Shown here in pieces: positions 1 to 5,763 of a stretch of 11,278 bases of DNA. The translations under genes were made by a program, and so were the position numbers. The DNA is from Parcubacteria group bacterium (lineage in GTDB: Bacteria > Patescibacteriota > Minisyncoccia > Phycocordibacterales > Phycocordibacteraceae), in contig JAQBRK010000013.1 in the NCBI GenBank assembly GCA_028286505.1, positions 1 to 11,278 of the forward strand, read 5' to 3'. The notes beneath the pieces were generated by a model. It was given only the letters and a program-made list of their open reading frames with translations. It did not search any database and was not told the origin of the DNA. Every line of letters starts with the position of its first letter. The first letter of the stretch is position 1.

Positions 1-98
1 GAGGCGAGTCCGGTTGCCGTCATTATTTCTTGGTAGCCGGGCATGCGCTTCCGGCGCTCGTAAAAACCGATTATCTTCCGTTTGTAGGTGTCGTACAT
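1..98 (-). CDS. lexA: LexA-like SOS repressor, N-terminal fragment (runs off left edge)
   Basis: Reading leftward from the ATG at 98-96, the frame stays open for 32 codons to the window edge. The translation begins MYDTYKRKIIGFYERRKR and continues MPGYQEIMTATGLA. The pattern of a hydrophobic helix (KIIGFYE), then P-x-Y-x-E-I-M and then TGL matches the winged-helix DNA-binding start of LexA (compare PPSVREI...GL in classical LexA), in the variant I associate with Patescibacteria. LexA normally represses DNA-damage genes and is inactivated by RecA-stimulated self-cleavage. The S24 catalytic half would lie outside this window. Independent support comes from the perfect GAAC-N4-GTTC operator placed between the -35 and -10 boxes just upstream, as expected for an autoregulated lexA. 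The start is chosen because ATG lies 6 bases after a good -10 box. It could instead be another LexA/S24-type phage-like repressor, because only the HTH start is visible. Confidence 0.72.
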   Translation of the reverse strand, partial: MYDTYKRKIIGFYERRKRMPGYQEIMTATGLA

Positions 99-104
99 GT
101 TCCC

Positions 105-134
105 AGTATAAGTGAACTACGGTTCACGGGTCAA
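105..134 (-). promoter_or_regulatory. lexA promoter
   Basis: On the minus strand, -35 TTGACC (134-129) and -10 TATACT (110-105) are separated by 18 bases. Each matches the sigma-70 consensus at 5 of 6 positions. Only six bases separate the -10 from the ATG at 98, so transcription would start at or next to the A of the start codon and the message would be leaderless. The spacer contains the LexA-box inverted repeat. Confidence 0.68.
112..127. promoter_or_regulatory. Candidate LexA operator (SOS box) between lexA and the HAD gene
   Basis: The bases form a perfect inverted repeat, GTGAAC-TACG-GTTCAC on the plus strand. Its core is GAAC-N4-GTTC, the known Gram-positive (DinR/LexA) SOS-box pattern. 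On the minus strand it fills the spacer between the lexA -35 and -10 boxes. On the plus strand it touches the likely -35 of the HAD gene. A repressor bound here would block both promoters. I see no second GAAC-N4-GTTC site elsewhere in the intergenic regions of the window. The operator role is inferred from its sequence and position. Confidence 0.75.
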
Positions 135-150
135 GGGATAGGGATATACT
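123..150 (+). promoter_or_regulatory. HAD gene promoter
   Basis: The -10 TATACT at 145-150 (5 of 6 to consensus) lies six bases before the ATG at 157, the same layout as on the lexA side. A plausible -35, TTCACG at 123-128, is 16 bases upstream and overlaps the right arm of the LexA box. An alternative -10, TATAAG at 107-112, is also present but has a poor -35. The predicted transcript is leaderless, and no Shine-Dalgarno is present: the bases before ATG are all C. Confidence 0.5.
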
Positions 151-156
151 TCCCCC

Positions 157-765
157 ATGAAGCCAATACTCTTTGTCGATTTCGACGGTACTCTTTGTCA
201 CGATCGCTTTTGGCGAACCCTTCCTCCAGAGCAGACCACAAAGATACAGACTTTTCTGTTTGAGACTAATAGAGAACGCGTAAACGGATGGATGCGTGGT
301 GAGTACACCTCCGAAGAGATGACGGCATATGTTGCTGAACATACCAAGATCGCCTATGAAAAACTGTGGGAAGTATTTGTGCACGACGCATCGACCATGT
401 TTGTTGAAGAAGAGCTGCTTAGTCTCATCTTAAAACTCCGGAGCAAATACACTACAGTCCTTATCACGGTAAATATGGATAGTTTCGATCGGTTCACTTC
501 TCCGGCTCTCAACTTATCTCAATATTTCGATGCAATCGTAAACTCTTTCAATGAAAAGAGATTTAAAACGGACGAAGAGGGAGCGATCTTCATCGACATC
601 GCGAATGCATTTGCTGCGGATATTACCGCCTCCATTCTTATTGATGACTCAGAGGCAGCGTGCGAGACCTTCAAGAAACTCGGAGGTACTGCGTATCAGG
701 TGGGGCAACCAGAAACGACCAAAACCCATCTCGAAAACCTACTCATTAGTGAGAATCTTCCTTAG
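157..765 (+). CDS. HAD-superfamily hydrolase (probable phosphatase)
   Basis: This 202-residue protein has the HAD phosphotransferase motifs in order. Motif I is DFDGT at residues 8-12, with the nucleophile Asp8 and acid/base Asp10. Motif II is the Thr in VLITVN near 104. Lys137 in NEKRFK is a likely motif III lysine. Motif IV is LIDDS near 161-165, binding Mg2+. The helical cap of about 90 residues between motifs I and II indicates a subclass I enzyme. HAD enzymes of this size usually remove phosphate from small metabolites such as nucleotides or sugar phosphates, and nothing here identifies the substrate. It is divergent from the LexA-like gene across a shared SOS-box-like operator, which suggests damage-inducible expression. 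Its base composition is clearly more AT-rich than the efflux genes next to it: a sampled line is about 42% GC, against about 65% in one line of the RND gene. That may reflect a different history. Its last 20 bases overlap the 3' end of the convergent RND gene. Confidence 0.85.
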   Translation: MKPILFVDFDGTLCHDRFWRTLPPEQTTKIQTFLFETNRERVNGWMRGEYTSEEMTAYVAEHTKIAYEKLWEVFVHDASTMFVEEELLSLILKLRSKYTTVLITVNMDSFDRFTSPALNLSQYFDAIVNSFNEKRFKTDEEGAIFIDIANAFAADITASILIDDSEAACETFKKLGGTAYQVGQPETTKTHLENLLISENLP

Positions 766-3700
766 CGGACGCGTAATGCTCGCGAATGGCTTTGCCCGGC
801 CAACGGAAGTAGAGCATCGGAATAAGCACGAGGGTAAGAAGCAGCGAGAAGGCGAGGCCGAACATGATGGCCACCGCAAGCGGGCCGAAGAACGCGGAAG
901 AGAACGCGAGCGGGAGCATGCCGATAACGGTCACGACCGTAGTGAGAAGGATGGGACGAAGGCGCGTTGACGCTGCGTCGACCACCACCTGCTCGAGCGA
1001 ATGGCCAGGATGATCGCGATGGATGCGCGCTATGGAGTCCATGAGAATGATGGCGTGATTTATGATGACGCCCGCAAGCGCGATGACCCCGAGCATCGAG
1101 GTGAGCGAGAGCGGCTGACCCACGAGCGTAAGACCGGCGAACACGCCGACAAGCGAAAGCGGAATGATAAGCAGGAGATAGAACGAATGACGGAAGGAGT
1201 TGAATTCAAGGATGAGAATGGAAAGCATGAGTGCGGCGCCCGCGATAAGCGCGATGAAGAGCTCGGTGAACGACTGCGCGATATCCGCGGTCGCTCCACC
1301 GTAATCCACCGTCACGCCCTTACCTATTTTGTCGGTGGTGAAAAGCTTTTTGAACTGGCTCGTCACTTCGACCGCGTTCGCCTTCGGCCCCACGTCGGCA
1401 GACACGGTCATGATGCGGTGGCCTGCCTGGTGATTGATGGAGCTCTGTGCGGGAGCGTAGGAGATGGCCGCTATGGTCGAAAGAAGTACGGGACCTTTTG
1501 CGCCCGGAATGGAGAGATTACGTACCGCGTCGATGGAAACATGCGTCGTTTCGGACGGATCAACGTACTGCGGGTTCAAGTCGAGTTTCGTGATGACATC
1601 GATATCGTCCTTGCCGGTACGAATGGACGTGGCCTTCGTGTGGAAGAGCGCCGTGCGAAGCGTGTCGGCAACGACCAGTGGAGAAACGCCGAGTTCGGTC
1701 GCTTTCGCGCTATCGAGCGTGACGACGAATTCGGCGCCCGAACCCTTCGTACTTGCCTGGATGTTCACGACTCCGGGAATATCCGAAAGAATATGCGCGG
1801 CGTTGTCCGCGGTCGTGGTGAGCGCATCGATGTCATCGCCGGAGAAGGTGAGAGAGACCGGGGAAGACGACGGTGGGCCGCCCGCAGGCTCTCCTACCGT
1901 AACCGCCGCGGAGGTAATGCCCGCAAACTGCTTACGAAGCTCGGTAATGAGGGCCGCGCTTTTCTGCTTGTGGTTCTTGGGGAGGTTTACGGTAATGTTT
2001 CCGATATTGCTTCCGGCCGATGGTCCGGTGAAGCCACCGGCAAACGAGCTTCCCGCACCTACCTGGCTTACGAACGACGCGACATGCGTATTCGCATAGA
2101 GCACTTCTTCCACTTCACGCACGGAAAGATCGGTCTCGGACAGCTCGGTGCCGAGCGGCTTCTCTATCTGTACGTAGAGGTAGTCCAAATCGTCGCTTGG
2201 GAAGAAAATCGATTTCAGGATGCCGGTTGAAGGCAGAGCGAGCGCGATGACGAACAGAACGCCCATGAGGAGCATGAATCGATTCTGGTTCTGCTTATCG
2301 TGGAGGAATTTATGCAGGAAGCCCTGATACCACGTACGAGCGATGACGTTGTATTTTTCCTGTCGGGACTCAAGTTCGCCGTGGGAAGGCTTCACGAAGA
2401 AGATGGCGAGCAGTGGCACGAAGCCGAGCGCCACGAAGATGGAAGCGAGCAGTACGAAAATAATGGTGAACGGAATCGCGCTTAGGAATTTCCCGATGAT
2501 GCCCGAAAGGAAGAAGAGCGGTACGAACACGACGATGGTCGTGAAAGTTCCGGCGATGAGCGGCATCGCATACTCGCGTATGGCTGCGCTTGCCGCCTCG
2601 AACTTGTTTCCGTATTTAAGCAGGCGCGTATGGAAAGCCTCGACCACCACGATGCCGGAGTCCACGAGGATACCGATAGCGAGGATGAGCGAGAAAAGGG
2701 AAACGTTGTTGAGCGTGTTGCCGGAAGCCAGAAGGCCGATGAACGCGACGAGGAAGGACAGCGGAATGGATGCGGCAGCGACCAGTGATTCGCGCCACCC
2801 GAGCGTAACGAGAAGCACGAGCATCACGAGGATGACGGTTTCGATGCCGGCTCGCGTGAGCTCGGTAAGGGATTTCGCCACCTCCTCGGCGCCGTTATAG
2901 GACGTTACGATTTCGGTACCTTCGAGAATGCCGTTCTTCTTCAATTCATCGAGCTTCTTCTGTACGGCCGAACCGGTAGCTGCGATGTTGCCGCCGCGTG
3001 CTTTGAAAATGCTAAGGGTCAGAGATGGCTGGGCCGGTTTACCACCGACCGACACGCGCGAGTAGGTGGTCGAGTCGGCGAGACCGTCGATAACGTCCGC
3101 CACGTCGCTTACGTGAAGGGATGAGCCGCCGGGTCCCGGAATAGTAACGCTCGCAACCGCATCGGTCTTCGGTACTCCCGACTCGAAGCGGACGGCGTAG
3201 TTCACGCCGTCGACCGTGATGGAACCTGCGGGTGATGCAACGCCTGCCGCACGGATGGCGCCGGTGACGTCGGAGAGCGAAAGGCCGTACTGACGAAGAC
3301 GCTCACCCTTGACGATGACCTGCACTTCGCGCGCGCGTACGCCCGACACGCTTACTTTGGAAACTCCCGGCACTCGTTTGATTTCATCCGATACGCTCTC
3401 GCCAAGGGTAGTGAGTTCGCTTGCTGCAAGATTACCCGAAATGGAGACTTCGAGGATAGGGGAGTCCGCGAAGTTTACGTCGGAAACGGAAGGCGCGAGC
3501 GCCTCGGTCGGAAGATCGGTGCGTACCTTGTCGACCGCGTTCTTAAGGAGCTGTATGGATTTATCGATATTGGCCGCCGCGTCGAATTCGACCGAGACAA
3601 TGGAAACGCCGTCGGCGGACGTGGAGGTGACTTTGGAAACGTGTTCGACGCCAAGTACGCCGTTCTCGATCTTGTCGGTCACGAGGCGCTCGACGTCCGC

Positions 3701-3871
3701 GGAAGAGGCACCCGGAAGCACCGTAGAAACGACGCCAAGCGGAATAGCGATATCGGGAGTCGCTTCCTTAGGAATGACTGCAACGGCGTAGAGACCGCTC
3801 GCAAGGAGAACGATCATCAAGAACACCGTGAAGTGGCTCTTTCGTATGAAGAAGGTCCAGAATTTAGTCAT
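746..3871 (-). CDS. RND-family efflux permease (AcrB/SwrC-like)
   Basis: This 1041-residue inner-membrane transporter has full RND length and the duplicated 12-helix layout. TM1 is at about 13-33, followed by a large extracytoplasmic loop (about 35-340). TM2-TM6 are at about 341-493, TM7 at 531-552, a second large loop follows to 867, and TM8-TM12 are at about 868-1021. Family signatures include VLPGASSADVERLVTDKIE (51-69), the TM4 block IGILVDSGIVVVE (399-411) and the TM11 block RLRPILLTTVVTVIGMLPLAF (970-990). RND pumps export drugs, lipids or other amphiphiles using proton flow. In TM4 the usual Asp-Asp pair is Asp404-Ser405. In TM10 the AcrB lysine position is Asn938, followed by His939. 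Relatives with Asn in TM10 are common, so it is probably still active. It lies downstream of its likely partner, the HlyD-type protein, and no outer-membrane channel gene is visible. The ATG at 3871 is the only good start, since an in-frame stop lies about 40 bases upstream. I see no Shine-Dalgarno. Confidence 0.93.
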   Translation of the reverse strand: MTKFWTFFIRKSHFTVFLMIVLLASGLYAVAVIPKEATPDIAIPLGVVSTVLPGASSADVERLVTDKIENGVLGVEHVSKVTSTSADGVSIVSVEFDAAANIDKSIQLLKNAVDKVRTDLPTEALAPSVSDVNFADSPILEVSISGNLAASELTTLGESVSDEIKRVPGVSKVSVSGVRAREVQVIVKGERLRQYGLSLSDVTGAIRAAGVASPAGSITVDGVNYAVRFESGVPKTDAVASVTIPGPGGSSLHVSDVADVIDGLADSTTYSRVSVGGKPAQPSLTLSIFKARGGNIAATGSAVQKKLDELKKNGILEGTEIVTSYNGAEEVAKSLTELTRAGIETVILVMLVLLVTLGWRESLVAAASIPLSFLVAFIGLLASGNTLNNVSLFSLILAIGILVDSGIVVVEAFHTRLLKYGNKFEAASAAIREYAMPLIAGTFTTIVVFVPLFFLSGIIGKFLSAIPFTIIFVLLASIFVALGFVPLLAIFFVKPSHGELESRQEKYNVIARTWYQGFLHKFLHDKQNQNRFMLLMGVLFVIALALPSTGILKSIFFPSDDLDYLYVQIEKPLGTELSETDLSVREVEEVLYANTHVASFVSQVGAGSSFAGGFTGPSAGSNIGNITVNLPKNHKQKSAALITELRKQFAGITSAAVTVGEPAGGPPSSSPVSLTFSGDDIDALTTTADNAAHILSDIPGVVNIQASTKGSGAEFVVTLDSAKATELGVSPLVVADTLRTALFHTKATSIRTGKDDIDVITKLDLNPQYVDPSETTHVSIDAVRNLSIPGAKGPVLLSTIAAISYAPAQSSINHQAGHRIMTVSADVGPKANAVEVTSQFKKLFTTDKIGKGVTVDYGGATADIAQSFTELFIALIAGAALMLSILILEFNSFRHSFYLLLIIPLSLVGVFAGLTLVGQPLSLTSMLGVIALAGVIINHAIILMDSIARIHRDHPGHSLEQVVVDAASTRLRPILLTTVVTVIGMLPLAFSSAFFGPLAVAIMFGLAFSLLLTLVLIPMLYFRWPGKAIREHYASAKEDSH

Positions 3872-3928
3872 GAAAATGTTTAGCGTGCTGACCGAGGAGC
3901 GTGGCTTAAACGTTCAGCTGCGAGGCAC

Positions 3929-3953
3929 TGAATCCTCTCGGGGAGAGGGTTCA
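3929..3953. repeat. Intergenic palindrome with 11-bp arms, REP-like
   Basis: The arms are 3929-3939 (TGAATCCTCTC) and 3943-3953 (GAGAGGGTTCA), with loop GGG. They pair along 11 positions with a single mismatch, which is a G-U wobble in plus-strand RNA and an A-C clash in minus-strand RNA. The CCTCTC...GAGAGGG core resembles the CCCTCTCC/GGAGAGGG palindromes scattered in many bacterial genomes. There is no T tract on either side, so it is not an intrinsic terminator. Only one copy is visible in this window. Confidence 0.5.
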
Positions 3954-3978
3954 GGGAATTTAAGTAGGTTTCTGAAAA

Positions 3979-3993
3979 CGTACTCAGAGTACG
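3979..3993 (-). terminator. Weak terminator-like hairpin after the HlyD-type gene
   Basis: The sequence CGTACTC-A-GAGTACG is a perfect inverted repeat with 7-base arms; in practice it would form a stem of about 6 bp with a 3-base loop. On the minus strand it is followed directly by TTTTC. This is a weak intrinsic-terminator layout about 50 bases after the HlyD-type stop. The stem is short and the T tract is only four bases, so it would at most attenuate transcription into the RND gene. Confidence 0.35.
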
Positions 3994-4045
3994 GCGGAAA
4001 AAATTGCTGGGACCCGTAACGAAGCAGATGAAGTTTTTAGGCATG

Positions 4046-5584
4046 CTATTGCGCGACGGTCACTTTCTGGCCCTCGGCCAGGCCACGCGCGTCGGTAACT
4101 ATGCGTAGGTCAGCCGGCAGTTCTGTCAGTATCTCGATGCGATCACCGCGCACCTCTCCTATCTCCACCGCGTGCGCGACAAGTCGACCGTCTTCGCCGA
4201 GCGAGAAGACGACCCGTGCGGACGGCGTGAGCTTGAGTGCGGTTAGCGGAAGCAGCAGCGGTCCTGTCGAGGTCGCGGTTGCGACAGGAGCGGCGCCCGG
4301 AAGCGTAATGCGAACCGACTGGCCGTTCACGAGCTTACTCTTTCCCGTTACCGCTATGTGCACTTCTATTTGCTTCGTGACGGGGTCAAGCGCAGGAGCA
4401 ATGGAGGTGACGACGCCCGCGGTGGTGTCCTCGACCATGACCTTCGTGCCCACCGTAAGGAGAGCGCGATCGTCTTCGGAAACATACGTAACTATTTCAA
4501 GCGCGCCGTTCTGCGCGACGGTAGCAACGTGCATGAAGGCGGTGACATAGTCGCCGGTACGAATCGGTAGGAAGTTAACGGTGCCGCCGATAGGAGCACG
4601 CACAAGTGTCTTCTCGAGGTTCGCTTGCGCGGCACGGAGCGAACCGAGCGCTATCTTTACGTTCGCATTGGCGCCCGCGGTCGCTGCGGTTCCTTGTCCT
4701 TGATACGACTGCTTCGCGGCAGTGATGCTTGCTTGAAGAGCTGCAATGCCCGTGCGTGCCGAAGAAATCGCTGCGAGCTGCGAGGCGTTTGCATCGGAAT
4801 TATATTTAGTCGCGGCAGCCGCGATATCGGTAACGAGAGAATTCGCCTGGCGGGTAATGTTCTCGGCTTCGACGAGAAGCGCGGGAGCGTTCGCCGCGGT
4901 TGCGGAAGAAAGATGGCTGCGCCAGGTATTCATCGAGGTAGCGAGGGCTGCGCGCTTGCCAGAGAAGTAGGCATTCTCGAACGGTGCCGGACTTATGAGG
5001 AATTTAGGTCCTTGCGCGCCCGGATCACCATAAAAGGTGTCGACGTAGGTCTTGAGGATGGAATCGAGCGAATTATAGGAAGAGACGTAGGTGTTCAGTG
5101 CGGAGCCCGAGATATCGGTAGGGGACGCACCTGAACGTGCGGCAACGGCAGCGTCGTAGGAACCTTCCGCTTGAAGTACGGCTGCGCGCTGGCTCGCGTT
5201 ATCGAGCTCCGCGATAACGAAACCAGCAGGAACGCTGCTACCTATCTTCGTGCGGACCGAAGTGACGGTACCTCCGCTCTGAGCGAGGATGCTTGCTTCG
5301 GTTACCGAGCGAACGGACCCTATGATACCTACCGAGCTGCCGTTTCCGGCGAGACTTGAAACAGGTGCGAGCGTGACGGTCGGAAGCGCGTTTTCGGCTC
5401 CTTTCACGCCTCCGAGCTTGGAAAGCGCGGAAAGCCCGGCGAGAAGCGCAATAATGAGAATGACGACAAGAATTGCCTGGAGCCACTTCGGAAAGGTACG
5501 GTAGCGTTTCCACCCCGCGGAAGCGGTGCGAGTAACAGGTGCTGAAACACGAGCGATAGTCGTTTTTGAGGGGATATAGCGCAT
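4046..5584 (-). CDS. HlyD/AcrA-type periplasmic adaptor (membrane fusion protein) of RND efflux
   Basis: This 512-residue protein has a short basic cytoplasmic N-terminus and one membrane anchor at about 34-56 (WLQAILVVILIIALLAGLSAL). A first half-lipoyl segment follows at about 95-130 (ILAQSGGTVTSVRTKIGSSV). Next is a long alanine-rich helical region, about 130-330. The second half-lipoyl is at about 325-360 (LVRAPIGGTVNFLPIRTGDYV), followed by beta-barrel and membrane-proximal segments to the end (VNGQSVRITLP, EILTELPADLRIV). This is the usual fusion-protein order. Such proteins link an RND permease to an exit duct or cell-surface layer. The hairpin region is long and partly interrupted, with residues 180-215 rich in Gly, Pro and aromatics, so it may differ from the smooth coiled coil of AcrA. 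It is the first gene of the unit, with the RND permease 174 bases downstream. No Shine-Dalgarno is visible; the start is set by the promoter layout and the basic-then-hydrophobic N-terminus. Confidence 0.88.
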   Translation of the reverse strand: MRYIPSKTTIARVSAPVTRTASAGWKRYRTFPKWLQAILVVILIIALLAGLSALSKLGGVKGAENALPTVTLAPVSSLAGNGSSVGIIGSVRSVTEASILAQSGGTVTSVRTKIGSSVPAGFVIAELDNASQRAAVLQAEGSYDAAVAARSGASPTDISGSALNTYVSSYNSLDSILKTYVDTFYGDPGAQGPKFLISPAPFENAYFSGKRAALATSMNTWRSHLSSATAANAPALLVEAENITRQANSLVTDIAAAATKYNSDANASQLAAISSARTGIAALQASITAAKQSYQGQGTAATAGANANVKIALGSLRAAQANLEKTLVRAPIGGTVNFLPIRTGDYVTAFMHVATVAQNGALEIVTYVSEDDRALLTVGTKVMVEDTTAGVVTSIAPALDPVTKQIEVHIAVTGKSKLVNGQSVRITLPGAAPVATATSTGPLLLPLTALKLTPSARVVFSLGEDGRLVAHAVEIGEVRGDRIEILTELPADLRIVTDARGLAEGQKVTVAQ

Positions 5585-5595
5585 AGAATATAAGG

Positions 5596-5624
5596 AATAT
5601 GCGCTTTTTCCATAAAAAAGTCAA
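5596..5624 (-). promoter_or_regulatory. Promoter of the efflux unit
   Basis: On the minus strand, -35 TTGACT (5624-5619) and -10 CATATT (5601-5596) are separated by exactly 17 bases. They match consensus at 5 and 4 of 6 positions. The -10 ends 11 bases before the ATG at 5584, so the untranslated leader would be only a few bases long, with no room for a Shine-Dalgarno. Confidence 0.62.
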
Positions 5625-5690
5625 GTTTTACGGGCCAGAATACGCTTCCTGATACCTTCATGTTAGCGGGCGCATACTCCGCTGGCCTTA

Positions 5691-5719
5691 TAGACGAGGC
5701 AACCTTGCCTGTGTATAGT
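5691..5719 (+). promoter_or_regulatory. Promoter with an internal inverted repeat, upstream of the peptidoglycan-binding protein
   Basis: The -35 TAGACG (5691-5696) and -10 TATAGT (5714-5719) are separated by 17 bases. The spacer is almost filled by the perfect inverted repeat AGGCAA-CC-TTGCCT (5697-5710), a natural place for a repressor or activator site. Transcription from here would give a leader of nearly 40 bases before the ATG at 5764, and I see no Shine-Dalgarno in it. The rest of the 179-base divergent gap (5585-5763) holds the opposing efflux promoter and only a weak nested hairpin near 5633-5687. Confidence 0.5.
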
Positions 5720-5763
5720 CCTGCTGAACCGAACTTCCTTTAACGCTTTAAATCCAACTCCGT

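Larger units (their letters stand above)
3872..4045 (-). other. Gap between fusion-protein and permease genes, with two hairpins
   Basis: These 174 bases lie between the stop of the HlyD-type gene and the start of the RND gene, which is long for a two-gene efflux operon. I see no open frame that looks like a gene and no convincing promoter for the permease. A TAAACA close to the start codon is weak and lacks a -35. The gap holds two inverted repeats, annotated separately. They may tune read-through or mRNA processing so that the two proteins are made in different amounts. That role is inference. Confidence 0.5.

Noticed and set aside
3..263. Open plus-strand frame from the left edge to 263
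   Set aside because: It runs opposite the LexA-like start and overlaps the HAD gene by over 100 bases, and its translation shows no family motifs. The minus-strand LexA reading has both motif and promoter support.
1001..2230. 409-codon plus-strand open frame inside the RND gene
   Set aside because: It is antisense to a clear RND permease. The protein is dominated by Arg, Gly and Glu, as expected for a shadow of a GC-rich gene.
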